A DNA stretch of 64,000 nucleotides from Dichotomocladium elegans (GCA_025716815.1 JAIXMN010000042.1:1-64000); one strand, 5' to 3'. Shown: positions 46,158 to 59,898, numbered from the stretch's first letter. The notes: generated by a model not told the origin, from the sequence alone. Made by a program: numbers and translations.

Positions 46158-49100
46158 GGCAGCTCGAGATTTCGACGTGGACGAACTTGAAGAGGCAACG
46201 TCGTGTGGAGGAATGCCACCAAGATAGAGAAGAGAAGAGGGGGGAGTGGGTAAGAGTGTTCAAGAAGCAGAAGTAGTGGATTTCTTTTTAGTCTTGAAGG
46301 AGAGGAAGCGCACACAGAATGGTTATTAAAGGAAAGTGCAAAAAGGTAGAATTAGAAGAGAGGGAAAGAGTGTGCGGGTATGTGTGTGCGTGTGTATGTG
46401 TGTGTATAAACGTACGTGAGCGAATGATGCGTGTGAGACATTCGTTTAGACGTACCTCATTGAATTAGATCTCCGAGAAGAGATTCCACTCGCTTGTCTG
46501 TTGCGTACGATGATCTACGGCTGCTGCATTGGAGGCATCAAAATGTTCTGCTTCCAGCAACCACCCAATATCTGTCTTTTAATCTGGATAAACACGTGCG
46601 GCGACCACTAATTTATTGGAAGTCAATGTGCTAATTTTACGCTTGTGTTGCATCGTGTGCTGGTAAGTCGAAGACTCTGCTTGTAAACAAAAAATCACTA
46701 TTCAAGTCAGTTCGCTGCATGAATTCTTTCGGTAGCGGTCATCCGTAGCAATCATATTTTCAAAGTGATTTGCTTATTCCCTTTAAGGATCGGGTCGTTC
46801 GGGACATGCCTTCCGAGGAATGACGAAGCTGTTGATCGCTTTGTTTGGTGACTAACACACCCAACACCCGACACGCAAACATGAAACAATCCATCTCAGT
46901 CCCTACTTCTTTCTCTCCCCCCCCATCTTGCTCAGAGCCTAGATTGCCCTTGCTACATTGCGTACCCACGTTTTCAGGAACCTCGCTTTCTCCGAAACGA
47001 TCGTTTCCAAAGGGGGTTGCAGTTGTTTTCAGGAGATGCGGCACAATGAAAGAGAAAAAACCTTCTTTTGTACAAAAGGTCTCTGGAGTGACACTGTTTC
47101 GTCGTCCAACCGACGATCATCTCCAAAACCATGTCCCTCTTCGTTTACTATCCATCGTTCTAATCCACCAAGGAACTAGTACCTACGATTTATATGGAAA
47201 CTGATTTAATCAGCTTTGGGTGCCGTCCTGTTTTCCGGAAGAAGCATGGTTCTGCCGCTCTAGTAACCGTTGCATGGCGTGCAGGGGTTATGGTTAATGG
47301 GCTGTTATGGTCATGCATTTTCAGGAGCGTTCGAAAATCCCGCGCGCGAGAGACTGAATTCACTCATTTTCCTTCGCCAACTACTCTTCATCGTGTGACA
47401 GATGTATTCATTTGGGTTACGTATGACTGATTTTCTTTTTTTTTTTTACGTGTCCATATGGTCGCAATATTTTTGTGGAAACCTTGCAAGCGCGGCAAAG
47501 TGTGGCTTTCGACAATCTGCTTGGAACTTCGAAATGGTCCCGCTTTTTGGCATCTCGCAAATTACTTTTGTGAATCACTACCAACGAATCTCGCTTCCTT
47601 CAGTTATCTTTACTGGGACCGTTCCGCCAAGTCTCAGCTTTCATCATCAAAGATGTTTGCTGCTACCAAATAATGCTCAATCTTCTGTTCAACTTACTAG
47701 CGGAAGGTGTGCAATACCGGGTTGCTAACCATGCGTTACGCATTGCTGCTCAAATTAGCGCTGCCATTTGTCTACGCCCCTGAACATCTCCAAAGAATGA
47801 CTGAACAGTCTATCGTCCCCTATTGTTGTTATTGACGATGAAGAATGACGCCAAATTTGGCGGGTGCATGGCTTCGGGGTCCATCAGAGCGTCATGAAAA
47901 GCGTTCAAGGAGTTCATTCCTGTCGGTCCCAAGATCATTATCCATGAGAGAACATACGTCCCCGTTCCATACATATGACCAGAAGTTAAAGAACTACCAT
48001 ATCTCGAAGCATTCTCGCATATTACGAATCAGGCATCCCGCAAACCTTCCTGATTAGAAAAATAGCAGCAGAAGAAAAGAAGCAAGGCTTTGTCCGCCCT
48101 TTGCATTATTTTCGATGCGTTGCCTGTATCTGCACAATCGATCCTGCTCGGCAATTCCCACTGGTTTTCAACCCTTTGGTTGACGCTATCCAAGATGCCC
48201 AATGGAGTGACTTGTAGCATCGTACCACCTTGATCAGAATGTGCTGTTGGTCTTCCTGCCGTGACTAAAATTAGAAAAGAGGATACTATGACATGGTCTC
48301 ATCGAGGCAAATAGTGGGCGAACGAAGCATCGATCGATCCGGTCTTCAGAAGCGGTTAGATGATGGTCTAAAGGATTCTAGTGACGTTGAAGTCATCGTC
48401 ATGGATGTTCGATCCCGCGCGGTCGATCTATTAGAGCCCATCTCATGCGTTTGGCACAAACAAGAGCCCGGGTGTACGGTACTATTCTAGTCTACATATC
48501 GGCTTCCTCTCATCTCAAATATGCAGCAGCGATCTTCCTTAATGCTGTCTTGGGAAGGAACATAAAAAATCGGCGAGAGAGAGAGAGAGAAGAGTTCTTG
48601 AAAAGACGAATCTAAAAGTGAGGATATGCTCATGCGCGGACCATAGTGGTCAGGTACTGTACCTGGGTGGGCACGAGATGCAAAGACACGCCAAACAGCG
48701 CTCGGGATTTATTGGCGATCCGGATTTATGCATTCGTTCCATGTCGTACGTAATCAAGCGTTCATCGTATACAACCTCCGAAGTGGCACAATCTCGGGAG
48801 AGTAAGCGAACGCTCCGACAGCGCTCCAAGATAAGAAACGCGTTTCTATGTGGGAACTATTTTATTGATCTTTTGTTTTACAATCTTGTTCCAACTTATC
48901 AAAAAATAGGGGATGGACGAAGAAATCAGAACCAAGCAACAATGGGCGGCAAATGTACAGACGTCTGGCTCAAAAAGCTGTACATCTGCTACGATTTGCC
49001 CATCAAAAGAGCAGCACCAAACGGTCACGAGCACATGTAATAAAATACTGTAAATACCAATCCAACGCAACTGGGGTCTGGTCAATCGAAATCCCGTCCG

Positions 49101-49472
49101 TAATATACAAAAAAAGCGTGTATACATCGCGTTTAGGCGTTAAGAGCGGAGGAAGGGGAATTCGGATCGGGTCATAAACTATCACAAATCAGTTATAGAG
49201 ACTGTTCTTCCGAAATCGGTGGTGTCCCTTTCCTCTTGCACTTGGATGCATACGTACAGACTGTCTATATTATTTTGGTAGCCAGGCTACTTTTCTTTTT
49301 CTTTTCTTTTTTTTTTTTGAGAGGGGGGCCGGGGTCGTTGTGGGTTGGATGTTGATGGTGGCCGTTAGGTGACATTTCGTCTCATTCGAATTGACAGGAA
49401 AACGAACATTTTTGGAAATATTGTAACAATGATCATCAAGTGCTATTAATAGACGGCCCTTCTTCTTCTAGA
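46158..49472. other. Long gene-poor stretch (3.3 kb)
   Basis: The first 300 bases are the Rap-GAP promoter with a GT-rich microsatellite at 46381-46405. Beyond that, ORFs up to 140 codons occur on both strands (for example 48618-49040 plus, 48846-49127 minus, 46845-47204 plus), but none shows a family motif, and they overlap one another. A GA run is at 48574-48590 and a T run at 49306-49318. I found no tRNA or rRNA by eye. The stretch may hold decayed repeats. Confidence 0.4.
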
Positions 49473-51056
49473 TCAAGTGTCTGCCCGCCCAGAAACCTGG
49501 CTACGGAAGGAAGCGGATGGCCGTCGAGGGGTTGCGGGCGGCGTGGTTGCATCGACCATAGAAGCGGGCGTACTCTTTGCTGAGGGTGGTGGTATGATGT
49601 CGCTCAAGGATTTCGGTAGAGAAGGCACGGGGGGCACTGGAGGCACTGGAGGCACTGGAGGTGTCGTCGAGGAGTTACTGCGAAAGACCAGACTTCTTCG
49701 CTTGCCAACGCCGCCGGTGCCGCCAGCGCCACCACCCACAGCAAGTGCACTCGACTCATTGTAATCCGGTGTTGCTAAGAATACAACGCTTGGAGGTCGC
49801 GTCGTGCAAGGCGAGGTTGTCGCGGTTGCTAGAGACTCTGCGCGCTGCGACGGTGCCGTGAAGTAATCGCCCTCGAGCATTGCGAATTTGGCGAACTCCT
49901 CGTTGTCGCCGAAAAACTTGAGAATCTTAGCGTGTTCTTTTTTGGATTGGTACCGGTGCAAGAACCAGAGCAGGAGCAAGGTCAAGAGGACAAAGATGAT
50001 GATCGCAGCGCCGACAACGCCCCAGAGCCAGTTTGGGATCTTGTGGAACACATCAGGGCCATTGATACATGTTCCACCGTTGCTGCAGTACTCAGACAGA
50101 CATTCACGGTCTTGGTTGCACGTCGCTCCGAGCGGTTTAGAGGGGATGCATTGGTCTGTGTCTGCACAGTAGGTGCCTTGTGTACAGTTATCGCGGATGA
50201 TAACTTGTTGGACGGCGTAGTAGTCGGCGTCGTAGGTCACATACAATGTACTATGATGCAGCGCATTGGTTAAGGGGGTGATTAGGATAGACGCAAGGGG
50301 GGAATAGTTGCGGATGAGGTCATGGTAAGGTAGCGAGCCCCATTCTATCCCTTGAGTAATACAAGGGGGGGTTACTGGTGTATGGGTGTATCTCTTTCTG
50401 AAATAACCAAAGGAAGGTACTTACGTATCCGAACCACAACTGCCGCCCAGAGGAGCGCCTTTGACAAAACAGGTCGAGTTGAGACAAATCGCGTTATCTC
50501 CCGAGCATTCGTCATCCCTTTGCTGATAGCATGCATTAGTGCATTGTGGAGATAGGCTTGTGTGCTTGCATGCACGAATCTACTTTTTCACGTACTAATT
50601 CACAAAACCCACCAGGGGTAACCTTCTCTCTGCAGCTTGAGTTATCGTCAGGGCAATACATGTTCCCGGAGCAACGGGGTGGGAAAGGATGAATGGACGT
50701 GTCCCATCTTTAGTGGATTGGGTAAGCATGTATACAAGTATGAGTTTCTCGATATATCTAATTTGGTCGGCACGATTAGAAGCTTACCCATGGAGGTAGT
50801 CTGTATTGGTGCATCCCTTGTAGTTGCAGGTGTTCGTTGCTGGATCACAAAAAAGGTAAACGTTCCCGCAAGAGTCGTCGTATGTCCAGGTGGCGCTTTT
50901 TGGAGCAGCGTCAGTATTTAGAATATATGGTAGATCATTTTGGGATGTTTCTCACGAGTAGATGCGACTCGAGTCACACATTTCACCGAACTGTAATCCG
51001 GCCGCCAGCGACACAAAAACGATCGAGAGGATCAAGTAGGAGGAAGAGGATAACAT
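49473..51056 (-). CDS. Type I membrane protein with Cys-rich ectodomain
   Basis: Starts at ATG 51056 with a signal peptide (MLSSSSYLILSIVFVSLAAG). It continues through short exons near 50925-50800, 50640-50590 and 50515-50430 into the large last exon from about 50250 to 49473. The ectodomain is rich in Cys in EGF- or disintegrin-like spacing: SCGNVYLFCDPATNTC, DDECSGDNAICLNSTC, NCTQGTYCADTDQC, CNQDRECLSEYCSNGGTC. One span follows (LWGVVGAAIIIFVLLTLLLL), then a basic HRYQSKKEH stop-transfer and a 180-residue cytosolic tail. The tail holds a PPVPPVPPVPPVP repeat, Gly-rich sequence and S/T-P sites. The layout suggests a cell-surface receptor or wall sensor; the ligand is unknown. I do not recognise a named family. 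Confidence 0.78.
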
Positions 51057-52091
51057 ACAGATGTTAATGGCGTATAATATGATGAATTAAAAGTAAAAGG
51101 AAAGAAAGAAAGAGAGGGAGAGAGAGGGAGAGATCGCTTGCAATATTTTCAAGAGCTGCAAAGCCGATTGGAGAGTTACACCGATAAAAGTACATGTACA
51201 TCCCTTCCAAAAAGTCAAGTCGCTGTTGTTGAATTTGATGTCGTGCAACAATGCTTCATATTCAACAATGGTGTCCGTTCATCAACAGACACTTTGAATG
51301 AAGATGTGACTTATTAATGGAGACGGGCAATGATATATTGTTGATAGGGGCGGGATAAATCCCATGGACCTTACTTGGCTAGAAAGGGTCTTCGTTCTTG
51401 AAGCAATAAGTTTTCGCATTTGATTTATGATGAGCAACCCGCATCATCTTTAACGTTCCAGTTGCGAATGCGAGGAGCAGGTAACTTTGTATGTTGCCAA
51501 ACATAGACTCTATTGCATTTGATGGAGGCAAGCTTGACTTACTTCTAGCAAATGCTCGGGTTCTTCTGAGGAAGATGTACAAATCTCTTTATATATAACC
51601 CGAGACCGACAAGATGCGGGTACAGTACCCTAGATCTATTAAGCGACAGGTAAACATGACCTTTACTTATTTGATGTTCCTTCGCTCTCTTGCGTCTTTG
51701 CAAGAAGGAAAATATAATATGTACGAGAGAAAACAGGGAACAGAACGATGTCGTTACGTCCAAAGTACGTCTTGTCATCCTCCGAATCTATCAAAGCGCA
51801 AATAAAGCATCTGCACACCTCGCAATCTCCATATTGGGATATTCCTTTGCTGGCTCGCGCTCTCTCGATCATAAACACTTATAGACTCAGTCATTCTGAA
51901 CTATGATCTCGAGCTACTGGAAAATAGAATTCTGCGTGCTTGCTACCATCACCAACGGAGTAGTCTCTGGTGATTATGAAAGCGGGACTCATTTTGTTCC
52001 AGCCCACACAAACACATCACCATTCCAACAGACATATCATAGACGTGATCGGTTTCTATTTTTCATCATTTTTTTTTCGTATATTGGTTCT
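51057..52091. other. Intergenic region, no recognised gene
   Basis: The first 100 bases contain an AG-rich tract (51100-51132) in the leader of the membrane protein gene. Small ORFs at 51379-51884 occur on both strands without motifs. Confidence 0.4.
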
Positions 52092-53382
52092 CTATAGGTC
52101 TACGCACGAAGAGCCATCCTCGACAACTTCAAGGACCTGGTATGAGCTCTCAATGTTATTCTCCTTGAATACCGCCTGGGCAGCCTTGCCGATAGCATCA
52201 AAGTTATGCGTTGCCAACGCCAGAATCGTGGGTCCAGCACCAGAAAGGAAAATACCTAAGAGACCATCATACTCTCCCGGTGTAATGCTTGATAGAATCT
52301 TTGGGAGGCCAGGAATCTATACGCAAAGGTCAAATTCCTGCTCGCGCCTTGCCCCGTTTCACCTTCCACTCCCTGTGGCTCTCTCCGCCCTTTACTATTA
52401 CTATCCCCTCCTCCACACCACTCTGCGGCCACCTATGGCGTTCAGCAAGGAGTAGGTTGTGTATTCTCACCAAGGTAGTACGATAAGGCTGATGGATGCG
52501 ATCTTGGACCGCATTGTAGATCAAGTCGGCGTCGGGAGGAGAACGACCGAGGGCAGTCGTCAAGACAGCCAGACGCTGGAAGTTATAGATCTAAGGAAAC
52601 CAGCGATGCCATCAGCATCCCGTTCTCTAATCCCTTTATCTCATTACGAACAAACCCAGAACGGAGTTTACCACATCATGACGGCTGTAGGTTTCCGGAA
52701 GCACGGCGCGGGCCTTTGCCGTCGCGAGCTCAAAGCTGGGGACGATGGCGATGCACTTGATTTCTTTGGCCCAGTTGAGCTGCAGGTAATGGCCAATGCC
52801 GACAGGCGGTTGAGGAACGATCGGTTTGTGGTCGCGCGGGTTCTTTTCGGGAAATGCCTCTGACGCAGGCACGTCCTTGGTGGCGTCCGGATCCAGATCG
52901 CGCAGGTACGACGCGACAAAGCCGCCAATCAGCGCCGCTGCCACATTGTCTGGGTGGCGCTCGATCATGAGACAATAGTCCAGCAAGCGATCCTTGCTCA
53001 TGCGAAGATTGCCAAGGGCATCGCCGAGCAGCACGCCTGCCACAACCGCAGCGCCGGATGAGCCGAGGCCGCGGCCGAGCGGAATGGGATTGTCGACATG
53101 GATCTTCAGCGGCTGAGGCAACTGAGAAATCCCATTCGCCGAAAGGACGTAAAGAGCGGTCTTGGTGATCAAGTTTTGCTCTGGAAAAAGTGGAACATCC
53201 GAGGCCCCTTCGCCCGAATAGGTCATCTCAAAAGGTTGCTTCGCGTCTTCATGGTACACATGGACATCGAGAGTCAAGTAGAGGGACAATGACATGCCAA
53301 GTACGTCAAAGCCCGGGCCAATGTTGGCCGAAGAGCAAGGCGCGCTGATGCGAAAATGCCGTGGTTTATTGGCCGCCGGCAT
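52092..53382 (-). CDS. THR1: Homoserine kinase
   Basis: Exons from ATG 53382 to about 52671, about 52590-52472 and about 52319-52092 (stop TAG). The GHMP-kinase fold is clear. An N-terminal APCSSANIGPGFDVLGMSL is followed by the phosphate-binding loop PLGRGLGSSGAAVVAG, then IERHPDNVAAALIGGF. After splicing come LGRSPPDADLIYNAVQDRIHQPYR and the C-terminal GIFLSGAGPTILALA. The enzyme phosphorylates L-homoserine with ATP in the threonine branch of aspartate-derived amino-acid synthesis, in the cytosol. The Met before PAANKPRHF is the best start because upstream sequence is Pro/Ser-rich and unlike the family. Genes of this pathway are usual Gcn4/Cpc1 targets, which links it to the bZIP gene at 9405. 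Confidence 0.93.
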
Positions 53383-53747
53383 TGGTCCGTGTGTGAGAGA
53401 AAGAAAGGGAGGAGAGGTGGGGAAACTGCAAGGGTAGAGCGTGGAAGGTAAAAGGCCCGTCAACGGAAAATCAAAAAAAGTTATGACTGATTTGATGTGA
53501 GTGACACCGATCTGAGATCTTAGCTTCTTATTGGACCCCTTGGGCGTATTTCCTGGACTTCCAGACCCCCCAACCCCCATTGTCCACAGGAACATATATC
53601 AAATGCTTAGTGACCCTTGGGGCATTCGCTATGGGTGACTCCCTTCCTTCTTCCGCACCCCTCAAAGTATTCTACTATCATTTGTACCGTCGATACGATT
53701 GACGGTTTGACGGATAAAAGGATGACACGCGGATGCGGATCATTGAT

Positions 53748-55394
53748 TTATTCCCATGGCGGAGCAATCGGATAACGGGGATGAGGGCGCCTGTAGTATA
53801 CAAATTCGGATGGGTGCAGGAATGTGCCTCGATAGGGCCGCCGCGGAAGCTGATGGAGCTGTTCCCGGGGCTTCGGCTGCTTCGGCTGTGCATTTCGGCG
53901 CGAAGGGGGTCGGCGATGGCGATGGGAATAGCGCTGATGGTATGCAGAGTCCAGCTCCTCAAGCTCTGGGTACGCCTGGTAATCTTCTGGGAAATAGAGC
54001 CCGCCGTATTCATCCTCCTGAGCCATCTCTCCGTCTTCGAGATACCACCAGGATCGCGGTCGTCGAATGGATGGCGGTCTAGAATGTATTCGCGGTGCAG
54101 ATCTACCTCGTCGAGTGGATGACTTGGATACGGATGTACTTCGGCCGCGCGGAGGCCAACGTCGTTCAGCATAACGCTCTTCATCAGCATCGTATGCATC
54201 CGTGTCGTCCATGTATCCACACTCTGATGCTCCATTTCTGTCCCAGTAACCGCTGTCGTTTGCGGACCTCGGTCGTGGCGTTGTTGTTCTCGTCGAGGTC
54301 GCAGCAGCAATGGCGTTTCGTTCCTCTTGCTGCATTAGCAAAGTATACTCTAGCTTTTGCTGGGCTTCACTTATTTTCTTGAGCATATCACGCTCACGAG
54401 CTCTGTGTTCGCGTTCACGTTTCTCATACTCGATCCGTTCGATCTCGCACTGTTGCTTGATCACTGCCACATGGTATTGAAGGGCTTGCACGTTCGGATC
54501 ATGCGTATGGCTCGTCTCAGTCGGAGGCGGTAGCGGCGATAGCATCATGCGTGCTGCTGCTGCTGCTAGCAGAGCGTCGATCTCTTGCTGATCATTATGG
54601 TCTGGCGACGTCGCATTCATCGTTGAAGAAGCAGCGGGTTCTGTCGGCAAGGGGCAATAATAGTGTTCCGACATGGTTCTATCTGCTGAGACGGCGAGAG
54701 GGGGGAAGTGCGGAACAGCTCTCCTGGAACGCTGTCGTCCGAATGTCGCGGTGGATGCTGTTTTTGAAATGGTAGGCTCGGATAGAGAAGGTACAGGGAC
54801 AATGCTCTGCAATGTTTTACTGCTAGAAGGACAAAGTGAAACAGATGATGATGAAAAAGGAGACTCAAATGCAGTTTCGTATATCCAAAACGAATCCTCG
54901 CTGCCGGCAGGTTGAGGCGACAATTCTTCGAGTGCTTTTGACAGGTTGCTTCAGCAAGACATAACCGAAAACGGGGTTCCTACGGAAAGCTTACCAGGGT
55001 CATTTCTATAATTAGCGGTCTCATGACTCGTTTTGGTCGCAGGGATACATTTGTAAGGGTGCTCGTGGTGTCCAGGGACACATCGTGGTTCCTGTTGTCG
55101 AGGAACTGGCAACACGGGTGATGGCGATTCTGGATCGACGAGCGTTTTGTCTCTATCATGCGACTCGAGAACAGCTCTTGTCGGAGGTACAGCATGGCGT
55201 GGTTTTGGCATCATCAGCTCAAGTGAGTTGCTATTGTCATCCAACGAACGCACGGGGCGTTGGCTGGCCTTCTGGACCACGGCAGGTTGGTTGCTGTTGT
55301 TCGTAATCACAGACGACAACGATCCCTTTGAGTTTGTGGTCACCTCAGACGAAGATGCCTGCCTCTTTTTTCGAATACCAAAAAATTTACGCAT
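53748..55394 (-). CDS. Hypothetical Ser/Arg-rich protein with coiled coil
   Basis: Two exons: 55394 to about 54992, joined ND-PE-LSPQP to about 54931-53748, about 520 residues. It begins MRKFFGIRKKRQASSSE, a basic N terminus. A coiled coil lies in the middle (QYHVAVIKQQCEIERIEYEK, then a REREHRARERDMLKKISEAQ segment). Downstream are Asp/Tyr-rich acidic sequence, RGRSTS and RRGRS repeats, and a C-terminal Pro/Arg/Tyr-rich tail. No enzymatic motif or membrane span is visible. It looks like a disordered scaffold or cytoskeleton-associated protein. I do not recognise the family. Intron phase and the long open second exon support the model. Confidence 0.7.
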
Positions 55395-57909
55395 TCCTTC
55401 GGTAGGTCAGGCGTCTGTATGAATTATATATATTACCGAGAGATCGTGGAGGCAAACAGGAGTTAAAACGCAGAAAGAGAGCGAACAATCCGAAAGAAGA
55501 AGAAAAGGAGAGTGCGTGCCCGATGTGCGGGAGGCGGGGGGTGGTGGTGTTGAGAAGAGGCTACCGGAAGAGTTAAAAAAAAGAAAGAGAGAGCTTTGGG
55601 AAGTGTGCATTCAATACCAAAACAGACACCCCGAATATGGAAATGCCTTAAATGGCTTCGCCGTGCCCAAGGCATGGTGACACGCTGGCCCCTTTATACA
55701 TCTGCTTATTGTTTAATCAGTGGAGGACCTCACTGCATGTGGGACTATTATGAGACATCATCAGGAGAAAACGAGCCTACCCCTTTAGCATAGTGATGTT
55801 ATCGGTTACGGATCTGTTTTACGGTCATGGTCACGGGGTACTCTAAAGTTCTTGAGTATCGGAGTCCGGTAGCCAATGAGCTCTTTGATGGACTTGGCGA
55901 CGAGCTGAGAAGGTGGTCCAGTATGCGCCAAGCGAGATACGACAATAAACGCTTGTATGATCAAGAATAATGATGATGTCGTATATTAATGTCACTTTAT
56001 TTATATCAAGGAGCCAATGATATTCCTTGATCATTCATAGCTCCCACGAGCGGATATGAGCCATTCATTGTTATACACCGTTTCCCCAAAATTGCTCGTT
56101 TCCTAGCAGTTCTGAAGTCGCAAGATTATAAACTGCGTACTCCTACTGAAGACCAGGACGAAATCTTCAACGCTTCCGATATTAGAGTGGCAATAGAAAA
56201 CGTATAAAAGTCTTGCCGTACTATTCACACTAACTGAAAACAGAGGCAAGTGGTATGTCTGCAGTGTATGCTTATGCCTCTCTACTGTTTTGCTCTTTTA
56301 CGATGAAGAATATTTGAAGACCTAAATAATGTAAGCAACAATTTTAAGGTCGGTGCCATTCGAGACTGTATGTCGGTATATCATCGCTCCTGATATTGAT
56401 GTTCAGCAATTTCTCTTTGGCAAGAGAAGGGGAACTGCTCCGTTTGGAGCAGGCAATGTACGTGCTTTATTTACCATCAGTCATAGTCTGTCTGGAGCTT
56501 ACAACGGAAACCAATGCATGCCTTGGCCTCACTTACAGTTTCATGTATCCCAAGACCCTACGTATGGTCAGCACTCGATTTACTAATACTGGGATTCTTT
56601 GAGCGATACGTTTTCCCCTCCACACTCACTGCACGTAATAACAAAGGGGGCGGCAGCGTGCGAAAGAAGGAGTAGAAGACGAATCACAATTCTATATACT
56701 TCGTTCGGGAAACCATTTATGCATTGTCCGGCGCGTCAACAAGGAGGCTTTAAAAAATTGTTATGGTTCGTTCATCATTACGTCAATCATCTACCGTACA
56801 AACCGATCCGGGGGCGATAGTCTTGCCAGCTTGCTGTCTGCCTTTCGCTGCCGAAGATTCAGGACGACATTGATAACACGCCGGAGCTGTTGCCAAAAGT
56901 GCAAGTGAACATTATCTTGTAAGAAGAGCATTGCTGAGAATAAAGAAAACACATCCGGATACCCAAAGATATGTACTCATTCTCGGATACGGGCAGTTTC
57001 ACCTTGGGTGCTACCTTCGGCTTTGTTAACCGTCTTGTTTACCTGAATGTTAAAATTTGGGATCGCGCGTCGCCTCGTTGATGAAAATGTATTTGGCAAA
57101 GGTGTATGCCTGTGTAAGATGATCTCATGGACAATATCAACCAACTTGTAGAGACGATTTCACACCAATTATGCAGTCAGTGCGGTCATTGCTGTGGCTA
57201 GTGAGCATGTCTTTCGGAATGACATGACCGTGGGGTTGTGCTGTTTGCCGGGTGAAGAACTAGATATATAAATTCCAAGTACCTCCGAGCCGAGCATGGA
57301 AGGAGTTGTATTTTCTGTAAGGTGTGTGGGCTGTAGCATTACACGAGAGTATAGTTGTATCATTACAGTACGAGTACATACTATAAATGAAATGCACCAT
57401 ACTAGCGTTGCTCAACCGTAAATCGAATGATGGTTGTATCCTCTCAATTGGGGGACATGCGCAGCAGCAAGATCGGACTTGCTCATGCAAGATACTCAGG
57501 TAAGCGCACATTTCCTCATCGAAGACATAGTGGATAGATTTAAGACAACCATGCTCGCCCTGCCCATGTTTGTGAAAAACAGTTCATGTCGGATTTTAGG
57601 CAAAATCACGAAAAGCTGGGTACTTTTAAAGAGATGAACCTGCAGCATCTTATTCCCGTGTATGCGACTTTGACTTTGGAAAATAACGTACACTTGCCTT
57701 AAGCAGGTCTAAAAGAACAGACACCTTCCAGTTGCGGGCCAATTTTTTAATGCTGAAGTTGATGTTTTTTATTGCCAAAACACATTGCGTTACTGTACAT
57801 ATTCGGTGGAAAGCAGATTGTTATGCGCCGTTTAGAGAATATATGGAGTGGCGGATATTTTTGCTTCCCAATGGACGGAGAGAAGAGAAGAGGGAAAGGT
57901 AGGACTCTC
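55395..57909. other. Long gene-poor stretch (2.5 kb)
   Basis: The first 250 bases are the leader of the preceding gene, with an AG/GGAGAG-rich tract. Short ORFs on both strands (for example 56353-56602, 56599-56820, 57434-57637) show no motif. The last 150 bases are the 3' region of the homogentisate dioxygenase gene. Confidence 0.4.
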
Positions 57910-59745
57910 TCAACATGTATCCTCAAATTTTGTGTCCAGATCAGCCCATGCCTTCCAGTAGTTCTCCTGGACTTTTCCTGAGGTCCGCAGCGCCCAGGGT
58001 GAGACAGACAATGTGAGGCTGGTCTCGAACATGAACGATTGGGTTCCGTCCGCCACACGGACACAGTCAAGCTTTGCGTTCGACGCAGCCTCGAAGACCT
58101 TGGCATCCGGGCCATGCGGCGTCATAATGCTATGGAGCGAGGCGCCTCCGGGGGCGAAGCCGCCTGCTTTGCCTTCATAATCGCCAAGGATCAGACCCAT
58201 AAATTCGCTCATGCAATTGCGGTGGAAATAAGGTGGGCGGAACTAAATGGTATATCATTGAGCCTCACGCAGAGCAACCCTTATCCCCATCCCATCTCGA
58301 AAAGAACAATTACCGTGTTCTCCGCCACGGCCCACCGTGGTGGGAAAATGACAAAATCGGCAATGGCCACGCCAGGGAAAGCGGATTTCGCAGTAAGGAC
58401 GGTGAAGATGGACGGATCCTACACACAGACCCAGAAAATGCGCATGCAGTATATTAGGTACCAAGATACATCAGGTTCCCTGAATGATGAACTTACAATG
58501 TGATCATAGGATACGGTGTTGATGACACAGAATTTGGCCAAATCATACTTGTAGGGTACGTAGTTGCCGTGCCATGCAACAACATCAAACGGCGTATGGT
58601 TTTGCTCAGCGACAAACAATTTGCCCCCGTATTTTGTGACGATCTGCCACAATTGGCCGCGCCCGGCTTTGTCATGTGTATATGCCGCCTTGGGTGTCAG
58701 GAAATCGCGCGGGTTGGCAAGACCATTGGCACCTAGTATGAGTTATGTGGGAGGTTCGTAGGACTTGGGTCAGCAAATCACCGATTCCGAAGAAAGGAAA
58801 AAGAGGGTTTTTATTACCGATTGGGCCTAGGTCAGGTAACTCAAAGTGATGCTGACCGTAAATCTCCAATATATAGCCGCGTCTTTTGGAGAGAATGCGT
58901 CAGAACGGGCATCCTTTTCTTTTTCTCATGGTACTTACACTGGCCCGTCCGGAAGCGCTACAGAGTATCGAATGCCACGTGGAATAACGCAAATCTCATT
59001 GGGTGCGACCATCATTTTTCCAAACTCGGTGCAGATGTCCAAACGGCCCTGCTGAGGGACTTATTTGAGAGATATCACATCAAAGAAAGAGGGTTAGGCT
59101 GGCACCGAAGGTCCCGGGGGGTGGTGCTGTATGTATGCATGGTTGTAAGAAGTGCCTACCAATCAAGTAGTCGCCATCCGAGTTATAAAAGGCGCGGCAG
59201 GTCATGTTTGCATTTGCGGCGTATATGTGGATGGCCAGGCCGTGTCCAGATGCCCCGTCCCCTCCGACACTGATGGTCTTGGTGCCCTGCACGAAATCAA
59301 CGGACTCACCCTTCTCCGGTAAATCAAAGGGATCCCAACGGAGCTGCGTGGGTGTTAGTTCGCACTCGGAGGCAGACGATAACAGGAATGAAGGTTTATC
59401 AAGGGGTGTGAACGGTTTATGGACCACAGAGGGGCGGATGCGATAGAGCCAGCTTCATTTTTTTTTAGATAATGTGTGCTATCCTTTTCCATGACCTGCA
59501 TTTACCTCCTCTGGTTATGTGATCGGGGCGCAGTGAACGCAGTTCCTGATAATTGCTCGGCATAGAGCGAATAAGGGCATTTTTGAGGCGTGTTTTGTCC
59601 TTTGAAAGGGAAGAGAATGAGCTGAATTCTTGCAGCCATACGATGTACATTGATTTTTCTCACCCTTGGGCAACGCGTTGGGCAATGCCTCAGAAGTGAA
59701 GTGATTGCCAAAGCCTTCGTGATAGGAATACGGGTCAGTCATCAT
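57910..59745 (-). CDS. Homogentisate 1,2-dioxygenase
   Basis: About seven exons run from ATG 59745 ([28 protein letters not shown]) to TGA 57910, about 440 residues as expected. Motifs: [107 protein letters not shown], and [18 protein letters not shown]. In the last exons [12 protein letters not shown] is followed by [18 protein letters not shown] and [11 protein letters not shown], which carry the His, Glu and His iron ligands. The enzyme opens the ring of homogentisate to maleylacetoacetate in tyrosine and phenylalanine breakdown. Its start codon is only 153 nt from the stop codon of BUB2 upstream on the same strand. Confidence 0.93.
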
Positions 59746-59898
59746 AGGCAAAAGGGGGGGGGTAGAAAGAGAGGTGCACGAATAAGAAAGCACAACCATC
59801 CACCCTCAATGTCTTTAAGCAGCCCCACCCCTCGTGGGAAAAATTAAGGTGTGGGAGAATTTGGAGCCAATCACATCACGGATGCATCTTTATTTCCA

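Noticed and set aside
48400..48430. A GTTCGATCCC stretch resembling a tRNA B box
   Set aside because: No matching T-stem complement, acceptor stem or A box is found at the right distance.
48618..49127. ORFs of 140 and 93 codons in the 46-49 kb gene-poor stretch
   Set aside because: They overlap on opposite strands and show no recognisable domain. They are kept only as part of an unannotated region.
54095..55422. Plus-strand ORFs across the Ser/Arg-rich coiled-coil gene
   Set aside because: They are antisense shadows of the long two-exon minus-strand frame, whose intron phase matches.
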